NCBI RefSeq assembly: GCF_007752535.1
Contig: NZ_CP036426.1
Location: 2,976,001 to 3,040,000 of the forward strand
Direction: 5' to 3'
From: Tautonia plasticadhaerens
GTDB taxonomy: Bacteria; Planctomycetota; Planctomycetia; Isosphaerales; Isosphaeraceae
Length of the DNA: 64,000 bases
Under the pieces are notes generated by a model. It was not told where the DNA came from and made no database searches. It saw nothing but the letters and a program-made list of their open reading frames with translations. Of the stretch, positions 1 through 8,432 are shown one piece after another; the stretch's first letter is position 1, and the number at the start of each line of letters is the position of its first letter. The translations under genes were made by a program, and so were the position numbers.

Positions 1-704
1 TCTTGACGGTGGGTCCGGGTGTGGGTGCGGGTCGATTCGACTCGGTCGGCGCGGGGCGCCATTCCTCCCTGCATCGGATCCGGGGCGGCCCCGACTGAAG
101 CCAACCCGGCCCGGCTCCACCGGATGGAAGCGTACCATCCGTCGACTACGATGCAAACTGATACACTGGTCGTTTGTTGATTGCAACCTGATCAAAATAC
201 CACTATATCCTCCCCAGGCGTCAGATCGCGTCCGACCCGATCGTCCGTCAGGTCCGCCCCGTCCGACGCCCCGGCCGGCGATTCGGCCCCGATCGGGGAG
301 GGCCGGGCCGCACGGGAGGCCGATCTTCGATGGCGACCCGAGGTCGGGCCGGGTGGCCCGATTTCGATCGTCCCTGGGACGAAGGCGGTCGGGCCGGGGC
401 CGGATGGCGGAGGAGGGATGGCGAGAGGCGGGGTCTTCATCGTAGGGTGGGTCCTCGCCGAGGGACCCAGCCCCGGGCCGCCCCCCTGGTCCGTGGCGAG
501 TCTCGCGGCGCGGGCCCGCCTCACGGATCGGATTCCGCCCCCCGCCCCCGAAGGGTTCCGGAGTTGCTCCACCCCGATGGCACGGATCGGGGGCGTTCCC
601 GCATCGGAGGGGATGCCAGGCGGGATCGCGGCGGGAGGCCGGGCCGGGAGGGCCCGGGCTCGGAGGATGTCCGCCGTGGCGGACCACGACACGGAGGTCA
701 GGGA
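1..704. other. Left-edge intergenic region, no gene supported
   Basis: No convincing coding sequence is visible before the GH5 gene. The open frames here lack ribosome binding sites and recognisable domains. The only compositional feature is an AT-rich patch at about 140-210 inside otherwise very GC-rich DNA, which holds a promoter-like pair listed separately. The first 180 bases may be upstream sequence of a gene outside the window; this cannot be decided from what is shown. Confidence 0.5.
181..209 (+). promoter_or_regulatory. Possible sigma-70-type promoter
   Basis: TTGCAA at 181-186 and TATATC at 204-209 are separated by 17 bases, in the only AT-rich patch before the GH5 gene. Each hexamer matches the consensus at 4 of 6 positions. 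The pair would give a leader of nearly 500 bases before the GH5 start, which is long, so the link to that gene is tentative. Confidence 0.25.
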
Positions 705-2252
705 ATGGCATCCTCGGCATCGAGGGACGAGGTCGGGGACGGACGCCCGGCCCGGGGGCGGCGGGACTCCCGGGCCGGATGGGCCTGGACCTGGGTCCTG
801 GCCCTGGGGCTCGTGGGGACGGCGATCGGGCCGTCGGGCCGGGCCGCGGCCCAGCCCGGGGCGGACCCGGTCCGGCCCTCTCCCCAATCGGCCCCGGCGG
901 CCCTGCGGGTCTCGGGGCGGCACTTCGTCGACCCGGCGGGCCGGGTGGTCCTGCTCCGGGGGGTGAACCTGTCGGGGGACTCCAAGGTCCCGCCCTTCCA
1001 CCCGGCGATCAGCCCCGAGGACCTCGACCGGGTCGCGGCGATGGGCTTCAACGTCATCCGCCTGCTGTTCGTCTGGGAGGCGTACGAGCCGAGCCCCGGC
1101 GTCTACGACGAGTCGTACCTGGAGGCCGAGCTGGCCGTCGCGGCCGAGGCGGCCCGCCGGGGGATCTCCACGGTCGTCGACGTCCACCAGGACGGCTTCT
1201 CCCGGTTCGCCTCCCGGGGCAGCGGCGACGGCTTCCCCGCCTGGGCCGTCTCCCCCCGGGGGACGCCGTCGGTCCCCGACAACAGCCCGGACTGCGCCGC
1301 CTGGCCGTTGAAGATGTTCTCGGACCCGACCACGCACAAGTCGTTCGCCGACTTCTTCGACGACGCCCACGGCGTCCGCACCCGATACCTGCTCATGCTC
1401 TCCCGGGTGGCCGCCGCCTTCTCGGGGGAGCCGGGCGTGATCGGCTACGACCCGATCAACGAGCCCTGGGGGCACGAGCGCAGGGAGCTGGCCCCGCTCT
1501 ACCGGGACGCCGCCGCCGTCATCCGGGCCCGGCACCCCTCGGCCATCCTGTTCCTGGAGGGGCACATCACCACGAACACGGGGCTGCAGACGAGGCTGCC
1601 CCGCCCCGACGACGGCCCGATGGCCTACGCGCCGCACTACTACAACCCGACGACCATCGTGCTGAAGCGGTGGCACGGCCTGACCGCCACCATGGACAAC
1701 GCCTTCCGGCACATGACCGCGACCTCGGCCCGCTGGGACGCCCCGCTGTTCGTGGGGGAGTTCGGCATGGACGCCCGGGTCGTCGGCGTCGGGGCCTACG
1801 TGGACGAGGTGTACGACCGGCTCGACGCCGCGCTCGCCTCCGGGGCCCAGTGGAACCTGACGCCGGACTGGTCGCCGACGCTCAAGGACCGCTGGAACGG
1901 CGAGGACTTCAGCATCCTCCTGCCCGACGGCCGCCCTCGCCCCAACTTCCGCCCCCGGCCCTACCCCCGGGCCACCGCCGGAATGCCCGTCCGGTTCTCC
2001 TTCCGCCGGGGGGACGAGTCGGGGGATCCCCACGTCCTGGAGTTCGACTGGCACCACCTCCCGGGGCTGGGGGAGACGGAGATCTCCCTGCCGCCCTCGC
2101 TCTTCCCGCCGGGATCGACCGTCGAGGCGAGGGCCGCCGTCCCCGGCGCCGTTGTCTCCCCGCTCCGGGACCCCGCCCGGGGCCTGCTGCTGGTCCGGGC
2201 CGACCGCCCCGGTCCGGTCTCGATCCGGGTCCAGTCGCCGGTCGGCCCTTGA
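705..2252 (+). CDS. Secreted glycoside hydrolase family 5 (endoglycoceramidase-like)
   Basis: Predicted 515-aa secreted glycosidase. The start ATG at 705 is chosen because GGAGGT lies 6 bases upstream and it gives an N-terminal signal segment (Ala/Gly/Leu-rich, about residues 24-50). The TIM barrel of the GH5 clan carries the acid/base in NEPWG (Glu ~253) and the nucleophile in GEFGMD (Glu ~352), both at expected spacing. After about residue 410 a beta-rich C-terminal domain follows, like the GH5 C-terminal domain of endoglycosylceramidases. Family knowledge points to retaining hydrolysis of a beta-glycosidic bond on a glycolipid or polysaccharide outside the cytoplasm; the exact substrate is inference. 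It stands alone: its 3' side faces repeat sequence and the convergent gene of copy A. Confidence 0.88.
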   Translation: MASSASRDEVGDGRPARGRRDSRAGWAWTWVLALGLVGTAIGPSGRAAAQPGADPVRPSPQSAPAALRVSGRHFVDPAGRVVLLRGVNLSGDSKVPPFHPAISPEDLDRVAAMGFNVIRLLFVWEAYEPSPGVYDESYLEAELAVAAEAARRGISTVVDVHQDGFSRFASRGSGDGFPAWAVSPRGTPSVPDNSPDCAAWPLKMFSDPTTHKSFADFFDDAHGVRTRYLLMLSRVAAAFSGEPGVIGYDPINEPWGHERRELAPLYRDAAAVIRARHPSAILFLEGHITTNTGLQTRLPRPDDGPMAYAPHYYNPTTIVLKRWHGLTATMDNAFRHMTATSARWDAPLFVGEFGMDARVVGVGAYVDEVYDRLDAALASGAQWNLTPDWSPTLKDRWNGEDFSILLPDGRPRPNFRPRPYPRATAGMPVRFSFRRGDESGDPHVLEFDWHHLPGLGETEISLPPSLFPPGSTVEARAAVPGAVVSPLRDPARGLLLVRADRPGPVSIRVQSPVGP

Positions 2253-2397
2253 GGCCGCCCCTCCCCTCGCCGACGGGGTGCGCATGCCGGGCCATCCGGG
2301 CGTCTCGGGGACGCCCGTCCCGGCCGAACGGGGAGGGGACAAGGGGTGATCGGGCGACATTCTACCGGATTCCCCGACTGACGGACCGTTGGGATGG

Positions 2398-2434
2398 CGG
2401 GGGGCTCGCTCCGCTCGACCCCGACCACCCCGGA
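2398..2434 (+). repeat. Short dispersed GC-rich motif (copy 1)
   Basis: A motif of about 33 bases with core CTCGCTCCGCTCGACCCC. It recurs in reverse orientation at about 2666-2698 (inside the 3' end of the copy A gene), near 37269-37299 in the 3' end of the copy B gene, and in degenerate form at 37421-37453. The recurrence of the motif around both copies of the duplicated unit is seen directly; its function is unknown. Confidence 0.55.
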
Positions 2435-2470
2435 CCGCGGGCGGCACCCGGGGGAGAGGGGGAGGGATTC

Positions 2471-2527
2471 CGCCCCTCGCCCCCGTCCTCGGGGGAGCGG
2501 GTGGCCGGAGGCCGGGTGAGGGGGGCT
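2471..2527 (-). repeat. Dispersed hairpin repeat, locus 1 (minus orientation)
   Basis: The sequence contains CTCGCCCCCGTCCTCGGGGG, a stem with a TCCT loop, followed by a second G-rich arm. Read on the minus strand it matches the repeat modules near 4.7-4.9 kb, 22.8-22.9 kb and 39.6-39.8 kb. It fills most of the spacer between the GH5 gene and the 3' end of copy A, so it might also act as a bidirectional terminator. The role is inferred. Confidence 0.6.
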
Positions 2528-2635
2528 TCGTCGACGCGCAAGGCGTGGGGATCACGGTGAAGGCGCTTCCCCGTCGGGTGGGCCCGTCGGCTCGCCACCG
2601 CCTCCACCCCGAACCGCGGCCGATCTTCCAACTCG

Positions 2636-3940
2636 TCATGCCGAATGACCCGGAAGACTGCCTTTCGGGGTGACCGGGGTCGAGCGGAGCGAGCCCCCGG
2701 TCGGGAGGCGATCGCCACCGGGGGCCGCTGCGCGGGCCCCGGCCAACCCGGCCAGGGTCCGAGGGGATTCGGAGGGGGTTCGGGAAGGCTCGAAATCCGG
2801 CCCGGTGCGCTCCGGTGCGGCCGGGGTCGGCGTCGGGGGCTCGTTCCGCAGGGCGTGATCGTCGTTCGGCTTGCGGCGATCGAGCGTCGGCCCGACGGCC
2901 GTCCGGGTCGGCTCGTTTCGGTGAGCGGCGGCGGGGGGAGGCGCGGGGGACTCGGGGGCGGAACGAGGGGGCTCGGGGCCCCGGGCCGGGGCCGGCGGGG
3001 TCGGCTGGGGCTCGGACCGCCGGCGGGGGGAGTGGGCCCGACGCCACTGGCGGTCGTCGTCCTTGCTCCGCTCGACCCGGATCCGCATCACCTGGTCCAG
3101 CCCCCGGACCATCTCCGAGAACGCCTCCCGGCGGTAGCGCTGGCGGAGCTGCCCCTCCTTGCTCGTGTCCACCCGGCCGGTCCGGGCCGCGGCCTCCCCC
3201 TCCGGGCCGTCCTGCTCGTGCCAGAGCCGCTCCCGCAGCGCCTCCAGGCGGTCGAACTCCCGGGCGATCAGGCCCCGCAACGCCGACCGGGCGGCGACGG
3301 GGTCGGTGGGCAGGCGGTCGACCGTGCGGCCGAGGGTGGGCAGGCCGCAGGCGGCGAGCATCAGGTGGTAGAAGGCGAGGGCGGCCGGGTCGCCGTCGAG
3401 GCCGGGGGCGTCGGGGGAATAGCCGCGCAGGGTCATGGCCAGGTCCTGGTCGCGGGGGTGCCAGCCCAGGCCCTGGGCCAGCCGGGCGTCCAGGCGGGAC
3501 CAGTGGCGTTGGAGCCACTCACAGCCGAAGGAGCAGGACTGCAGGTCGGCCGCGACGTTGACCGGGTCGGCCCGCAGGTCCTGGGCCTTGCGGCGGGCGG
3601 CGTGCTGCTTGCGGCGGGCCCAGCGGCGGACGGCGTCGCGGGAGGCCTCCTCGAGGGCGGCGTCCTCGGCGACCCGGCAGCGTTCGAGGCGGGCGAAGGC
3701 GGCGGCGGAGGCGCGGATGAGGGCCCCCTCGGCCTCGACCTCGGGTCGGAGTTCGTCGGCCCAGCGGTCGGCGAAGCCCTGCATGGCGGCGGCCTCGGCC
3801 TCGGAGTCGGGCAGCGCGGCGGTCAGGCCGTGGAGCCGGGCGTTGTGCCGGCTCCGCAGGCGGCTGGAGGGGGAGCGGTCCCGGGCGTTGGTGTGCGAGG
3901 GGCCGGGGCCGGGCTGGTGGGCGACGTCGTCGGCGCTCAT
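2636..3940 (-). CDS. Uncharacterised multicopy protein, copy A
   Basis: 434 aa, function unknown. The N-terminal region contains the segment SRLRSRHNARLHGLTAALP. From memory, similar 'SRxNAxxHGLTA' openings occur in a large family of hypothetical proteins that is multicopy in planctomycetes; I cannot verify this here. The middle part is strongly charged and looks helical (many Glu/Arg/Ala). From about residue 300 it becomes a proline-rich, probably disordered tail. There is no signal peptide or membrane segment. The first ~300 residues differ from copy B (36032-37330) at only about three positions beyond the first 15, whereas the tail carries many substitutions. The stop overlaps an ATG (ATGA) that opens a further frame shared for about 13 codons with copy B. 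Confidence 0.75.
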   Translation of the reverse strand: MSADDVAHQPGPGPSHTNARDRSPSSRLRSRHNARLHGLTAALPDSEAEAAAMQGFADRWADELRPEVEAEGALIRASAAAFARLERCRVAEDAALEEASRDAVRRWARRKQHAARRKAQDLRADPVNVAADLQSCSFGCEWLQRHWSRLDARLAQGLGWHPRDQDLAMTLRGYSPDAPGLDGDPAALAFYHLMLAACGLPTLGRTVDRLPTDPVAARSALRGLIAREFDRLEALRERLWHEQDGPEGEAAARTGRVDTSKEGQLRQRYRREAFSEMVRGLDQVMRIRVERSKDDDRQWRRAHSPRRRSEPQPTPPAPARGPEPPRSAPESPAPPPAAAHRNEPTRTAVGPTLDRRKPNDDHALRNEPPTPTPAAPERTGPDFEPSRTPSESPRTLAGLAGARAAAPGGDRLPTGGSLRSTPVTPKGSLPGHSA

Positions 3941-4034
3941 GGGATGGCCTCAGGTGGTGCGGGTCGTCGGAGCGGCCCCGGTCGGCTCGGGGGCGGATCT
4001 GGTCTGGGGCTCGGCGGCGTCGCCGGGCGTCGGA

Positions 4035-4073
4035 CGGGGCCGGATACCGAAATCATCGAGGAAACGGGCCCCG
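4035..4073 (-). promoter_or_regulatory. Conserved hairpin upstream of copy A gene
   Basis: On the minus strand the arms CGGGGCC and GGCCCCG enclose CGATGATTTCG, itself a small stem (CGA/TCG) with loop TGATT. Copy B has the same apical sequence at the same distance from GTGACTG, but different basal arms that also pair. It lies about 95 bases before the start codon. It could be an RNA leader structure or a DNA recognition site. Confidence 0.5.
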
Positions 4074-4077
4074 GCAG

Positions 4078-4572
4078 TCACAAAATCCGGGACGAGGGCT
4101 CGAATTCCCAATCGAGGTCGGGCAGGCCGACGAGCAGGGTCCAGTAGCCGCCGAGCAGGGCGGGGACGAGCTGGGGCAGCAGGACGACCAGGGACGCGAA
4201 CGCGTCGAAGGCGAAGGGGAACGCCCAGCCGGCGAGCGGGGCCGGGGACAGGACGAGCAGCTCCGTGAAGGCCGACTGGATCAACGGCACGATCAGCGTG
4301 CCCCCCGCGACCGCCGCGAGGGCCACGTAGAGGGCCATCGCCGCCAGCCCCCCGGCCAGGAAGCCCCGGAGGAAGAGGCGAGAACCGGGGGAGCCCCGGC
4401 CGACGAGGTAGCCGACCCCCAGCACCTGCACCATCGGCAACACGCCCAGCAGCAGGGCGTAGCTCGTCGGGTCGATGGCCGCCCCCCGGGTCCGATACGC
4501 CCCGAAGTTCAGGGCGACCAGCAGCACCAGGATCATGATCCGGGCGATGGCCGATCGGCTGACCACCTTCAT
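4078..4572 (-). CDS. Small multi-pass membrane protein
   Basis: 164-aa protein of unknown function with about four hydrophobic segments: residues ~5-22, 35-55, 65-90 and 110-150. The start ATG at 4572 opens directly into a Lys/Arg-containing N-terminus followed by the first membrane helix; upstream in-frame sequence is repeat DNA and is not credible protein. The last codons and the TGA stop lie inside the TTTTGTGAC motif that begins copy A of the duplicated unit, so the C-terminus may have been altered by arrival of that unit. No family is recognised. Confidence 0.65.
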   Translation of the reverse strand: MKVVSRSAIARIMILVLLVALNFGAYRTRGAAIDPTSYALLLGVLPMVQVLGVGYLVGRGSPGSRLFLRGFLAGGLAAMALYVALAAVAGGTLIVPLIQSAFTELLVLSPAPLAGWAFPFAFDAFASLVVLLPQLVPALLGGYWTLLVGLPDLDWEFEPSSRIL

Positions 4573-4697
4573 CGGGGAGGCTCCGGGGGATGGATGGGGC
4601 GAGGTGCCGGAGCCGCCGGGCCGGGCGTCGCCCCCATCCCTAATTGTGTCGGAGTGGGGACGGCTGCGGCAAGGCCCGGCATTCGGGATCGGCCCGG

Positions 4698-4894
4698 CCC
4701 CCCGCACCCGGCCCCCGGCCACCCGCTCCCCGAGGACGGGGGCGAGGGTCGGAGTTTTGCCCCCTCTCCCCGCAAGCGGGGAGAGGGTTGGGGTGAGGGG
4801 TCGTCGAGGAATCTCACGGCCCGGCGCGTCGTCGGAGCCCCCCTCACCCGGGCTGCGCCCACCCTCTCCCCCGAGGACGGGGGCGAGGGTCGGA
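4698..4894 (+). repeat. Dispersed hairpin repeat, locus 2 (three modules)
   Basis: Three adjoining modules fill the gap between the membrane protein and the CstA gene. The first (4698-4754) has arms around GAGGAC-type loops. The second (4761-4802) contains CTCTCCCCGCAAGCGGGGAG, a near-perfect hairpin. The third (4838-4894) repeats the first. The GGTGAGGGG end of module two can pair with CCCCTCACCC of module three, giving a larger folded structure. The same architecture occurs at 22808-22941 and 39613-39808. The rest of 4573-4930 holds no gene. Confidence 0.8.
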
Positions 4895-4930
4895 GGCGGT
4901 CGCGTCACTTCCCGCCTGAGGCGGTCGGGC

Positions 4931-6967
4931 TCAGGGGCCGACGGCGGCGGGTTCGGGCTCGATCCGTCGGGAGAGGGAGGCGGGCTCGGGGGCAACGAGC
5001 TGTTCGAGGACGCCGCGGACCCGGGGCCAGAGCAGGGCGGCCTCGACCACGAGCCAGGCCTCCAGGACGATCGTCGCCAGGCCGATGCCCAGCAGGACCC
5101 ACTGGCGGTCGGCCAGCCAGCTGCCGCCGGCGCCGGGGGCGTCGATGAAGATCTGCCAGAGCATCGCCCAGGCGGGCAGGATGAGCATGAAGACCAGCGG
5201 GGCGATCAGGAACCAGTTGGGGATCCCCCGGCGGCGGAGGTAGAAGGCGATCACCAGGAACGAGAGCCCGCCGAGGAGCTGATTCGTGGCGCCGAAGAGG
5301 GGCCAGAGGATGAGCCCGCCCTGGCCGGCGTTGGCCCAGGTCCAGCCCTCCCCGGCCTTGGGGAAGGCGGCCAGGGCCCCGGCGATGACGACGGCGAAGA
5401 TGGTGGCGCCGTGCTTGTTCGCCAGCCAGGAGAGCGGGTTGGCCGAGAGGGGGACCGGTTGGCGTCGGAACAGGGGGGCGTCCGGGGATTCGGATTCGGA
5501 TTCGGATCCGGTCGCGGACGCCGTGCGACGCGCCCCCATCAACGCGGTGGCGAGTTCCTGGACGACGTAGCGCTGGAGGCGGCAGGCGGTGTCGAGGGTG
5601 GTGCCGGCGAAGGAGGCGACGAGGACGCCCATCAGCGCGACGGAGACGCCATCGGGGAGGCCCATGGCCCTGAGGAAGTTGGCCGAGCCGTCGACGAAGG
5701 CGCCGACAGTGGAGGCGAGGCCCCCGGAGGTGTTCCAGGAGCCGTAGCGTTCGGCGAAGGCGGCGGGCCCGAGCAGGCGGGAGCCGTCCTCGCCGGTGAT
5801 CCCCAGGCCGAGCCCGGCGACGCAGGCGAGGATGACGAGCGTGGCGAGGAACCCCTCGGTGAGCATGCCGCCGTAGCCGACGAACCGGGCGTCGGGCTCG
5901 CGGTCGAGTTGCTTGCTGGAGGTCCCGGAGCTGACCAGGCAGTGGAAGCCGCTGATGGCCCCGCAGGCGATCGTCACGAACAGGAAGGGGAAGATCAAAG
6001 GGGCGTCGGCGGGGCTGAGGTCGACGGCCGGGGCGGCGATCGTCAGCTCGGGGCGCCCGAGTTCGCCGTCGACCGGGGCCCCTCCCGCGACGGCGGCGAC
6101 GGCGAGGCCGACGACGATCAACCCGAGGGCGCTGATGAGCTGGAGCGAGTTGATGTAGTCCCGGGGCTGGAGCAGGATCCAGACGGGGATGACCGAGGCG
6201 ACATACGAGTAGAGGAGCAGGATCGCCACCCAGGCGATGATCGGCCAGGCGGCCATGGCCGCGTTCCAGTGGTGCAGGGTGGCCTCGACCACCTCGATGC
6301 CCGAGGCGACCCAGCCGGGCAGGATCGAGAGCTGGGCGACCGGGGTGTTCTCGTCGCCGAAGACGACGGTGAGGTACATCAAGGCCAGGGCGATGATCGA
6401 GGGGACCGCGATGGACGCCCCCTTGCGGTGCAGCCACAGGCCGATGGCGACGGCGATCGGGATCTGCACCAGGCAGGGGAAGATGGAGGCCGGGTACTGG
6501 CGGAAGACGGCGGCGATGACCAGGCCGAAGATCGCCAGCACGATCGTCAGGGCCATGAACAGGATCAGCAGGAACAAAATCCGGGCGCGTCGGTTGATGA
6601 GCCGGCCGGCGATGTCGCCGACAGTCTGGCCGTTGTTGCGGAGGGAGACCACCAGGGCGCCGAAGTCGTGGACGGCGCCGATGAAGATCGAGCCGAAGAC
6701 GACCCAGAGCAGGGCCGGCACCCAGCCCCACATCACGGCGATGGCCGGGCCGACGATCGGCCCGGTGCCGGCGATGGAGGTGAAGTGGTGGCCGAAGACG
6801 ATCGACCGGGGGGTGGGGACGTAGTCCTCGTCGTCCCGGAGGCGGTGGGAGGGGCAGACGTAGTCGGCGGAGAGGCGGAAGATGGTCTTCCCGAGCCACC
6901 GGCCGTAGGTGAAATAGGCCACGAGGAAGGCCACGCCGGCGCCCAGCGCGATCAGCAGCGTCTGCAT
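4931..6967 (-). CDS. cstA: Carbon starvation protein CstA-family transporter
   Basis: 678-aa polytopic inner-membrane protein, a normal length for CstA. The N-terminus (LGKTIFRL, DDEDYVPT, VFGHHFTSIAGTGPIVGP) is the family's most conserved part. About 16-18 hydrophobic segments follow. Characterised CstA proteins import pyruvate or peptides; the substrate here is not determined by sequence. The start ATG at 6967 gives the typical short N-terminus before helix 1. A short Ser-Glu repeat (GSESESESPDAP) near residue 485 sits in a cytoplasmic loop and is probably lineage-specific. The gene stands alone, divergent from the oxidoreductase gene at 7188. Confidence 0.93.
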   Translation of the reverse strand: MQTLLIALGAGVAFLVAYFTYGRWLGKTIFRLSADYVCPSHRLRDDEDYVPTPRSIVFGHHFTSIAGTGPIVGPAIAVMWGWVPALLWVVFGSIFIGAVHDFGALVVSLRNNGQTVGDIAGRLINRRARILFLLILFMALTIVLAIFGLVIAAVFRQYPASIFPCLVQIPIAVAIGLWLHRKGASIAVPSIIALALMYLTVVFGDENTPVAQLSILPGWVASGIEVVEATLHHWNAAMAAWPIIAWVAILLLYSYVASVIPVWILLQPRDYINSLQLISALGLIVVGLAVAAVAGGAPVDGELGRPELTIAAPAVDLSPADAPLIFPFLFVTIACGAISGFHCLVSSGTSSKQLDREPDARFVGYGGMLTEGFLATLVILACVAGLGLGITGEDGSRLLGPAAFAERYGSWNTSGGLASTVGAFVDGSANFLRAMGLPDGVSVALMGVLVASFAGTTLDTACRLQRYVVQELATALMGARRTASATGSESESESPDAPLFRRQPVPLSANPLSWLANKHGATIFAVVIAGALAAFPKAGEGWTWANAGQGGLILWPLFGATNQLLGGLSFLVIAFYLRRRGIPNWFLIAPLVFMLILPAWAMLWQIFIDAPGAGGSWLADRQWVLLGIGLATIVLEAWLVVEAALLWPRVRGVLEQLVAPEPASLSRRIEPEPAAVGP

Positions 6968-7187
6968 CGGACGGCCCCGAACGATTCCCGGATGGTTGCG
7001 CGATCGACCCCGATCGAGTGCGTGCGAGACCCAGTCTACGGCGGCGGCGGCGGGGCATCAAGCGGGGCAGCAGGGCCGGTCCGCTCCCGAAGCGGCGGGG
7101 GGCGAGCGGCTTGCGTCGGCGGGGGGCGCGGGCCATGCTGGGGCGTCGTCGACGCCCCCCCTCGGGACCCGCATCGGAGCAATCCGC

Positions 7188-8300
7188 ATGTTCCAGCCCC
7201 CTTATCGCGCCGCCGTGATCGGCCGGACCGGCCGGGGAGACTACGGGCACGACCTCGACCGGGCGATCGCCGAGGACCCGAGGCTCTCGCTCGTCGCCCT
7301 GGCCGACGAGGACGAGGCGGGGCGGCTCGCCGCGGCGGATCGGCTGGGGGTCGACGTCGGGTCGACGTATGCCGACTTCCGAGAAATGCTGGCGAAGGAG
7401 AAACCCGAGTTCGTGGCCGTGGCGCCGAGGTGGCTCGACTGCCATCGGGAGATGGTGGTCGCCTGCGCCGGGGCGTGCGTCCGGGGCATCTTCCTGGAGA
7501 AGCCGATGGCCCCCTCGCCGGCCGACTGCGACGCGATGCTCGACTCCTGCCACGCCGCCCACGCCAAGCTCGCCATCGCCTTCCAGACCCGGGTCAGCCC
7601 GATCTTCGACCGGGTGAAGACGCTCCTCTCCGAGGATGCGATCGGCCCGGTGCTGGAGCTGCGGGGCCGGGGCAAGGAGGACCGCCGGGGCGGGGGGGAG
7701 GACCTGATGGTGCTGGGCTCCCACATCATGGACCTCTCCCGGGCCGTGCTGGGGGACGCCTCCTGGTGCTTCGCCCGGGTCACGGAGGGCGGGGAGCCGA
7801 TCGGCCGGGGGAGCGTCCGGGACGGGGCCGAGGGGATCGGGCCCCTGGCCGGCGACCGGGTGGACGCCATGTACGGGTTCGAGGATTCCCCGGCGGTGGC
7901 CCACTTCGCCACGACTCGGCCCTCCGAGCCGGGGGGGCGGTTCGACCTGCGGATCTTCGGCGAGCGCGGCGTCATCGTGATGGGGACCGGCTGGATGCCC
8001 GAGGCCTACCTGCTGCACGATCCCCGGTGGCTCGACGCGCCGGGGGGCGAGGGCTGGGAGCGGATCACCAGCGCGGGGGTCGGCCAGTCGGAACCGTTGC
8101 CGGCGGGGGGCCTGCTGGACGGGAACCGGAGGATCCTGGCCGACCTGATCTCGGCCGTGGAGGAGGACCGGGCGCCGATCGTCTCCGGGGAGGACGGCCG
8201 GGCCTCGATCGAGATGATCCTGGCGACGTACGCCTCGCAGCGATCGGGGGGGCCGGTGGCCCTGCCGCTGGAGGACCGGGGGCACCCGCTGGCGGGGTGA
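7188..8300 (+). CDS. Gfo/Idh/MocA family NAD(P)-dependent oxidoreductase
   Basis: 370 aa. The N-terminal Rossmann domain begins AAVIGRTGRGDYGHD, and the signature EKP of this family occurs at about residues 104-106 (LEKPMAPS). The C-terminal alpha/beta domain follows with the LGSHIMDLSRAVLG segment typical of the substrate-binding half. Members oxidise or reduce sugars and cyclitols; the substrate cannot be read from sequence. No signal peptide is visible, so a cytoplasmic location is likely. The ATG at 7188 is preceded by CGGAG about 9 bases upstream; the earlier in-frame extension is low-complexity and not supported. The following lactonase gene lies 132 bases downstream on the same strand and could act in the same sugar pathway. 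Confidence 0.88.
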   Translation: MFQPPYRAAVIGRTGRGDYGHDLDRAIAEDPRLSLVALADEDEAGRLAAADRLGVDVGSTYADFREMLAKEKPEFVAVAPRWLDCHREMVVACAGACVRGIFLEKPMAPSPADCDAMLDSCHAAHAKLAIAFQTRVSPIFDRVKTLLSEDAIGPVLELRGRGKEDRRGGGEDLMVLGSHIMDLSRAVLGDASWCFARVTEGGEPIGRGSVRDGAEGIGPLAGDRVDAMYGFEDSPAVAHFATTRPSEPGGRFDLRIFGERGVIVMGTGWMPEAYLLHDPRWLDAPGGEGWERITSAGVGQSEPLPAGGLLDGNRRILADLISAVEEDRAPIVSGEDGRASIEMILATYASQRSGGPVALPLEDRGHPLAG

Positions 8301-8432
8301 CGCCGGGGCAGGGCCTCGGCGCTGGCGACGGCGCCGCCATCATGCGAGAATCCGGCCCCGAGGCCGCCCGGCGGGGGCGGTCGAGAGCCGAATCGAGCCG
8401 ATCGACCGCCGATCCGGGCGACGGAGGACGCG

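Larger units (their letters stand above)
2604..4094 (-). repeat. Duplicated unit, copy A (possible undescribed mobile unit)
   Basis: This block matches 35875-37362 in inverted orientation. Shared sequence starts at the TTTTGTGACTG motif about 140 bases before the gene and runs through the whole gene. It ends about 38 bases past the stop, in the shared stretch ATGACGAGTTGGAAGATCGG and the next ~15 bases. Outside these limits the two loci are unrelated by eye. No transposase, obvious target duplication or long terminal inverted repeat was seen. Calling it mobile is inference from the copy structure; ordinary segmental duplication is the alternative. Confidence 0.65.

Noticed and set aside
192-3518. 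Very long open frame antisense to the GH5 gene and the copy A gene
   Set aside because: Low-complexity Arg/Pro/Gly translation without domain features; such frames arise by GC-rich third positions opposite real genes. The part past the copy A stop (MTSWKIGRGSGWRR) is shared by both copies for only about 13 codons and then diverges.
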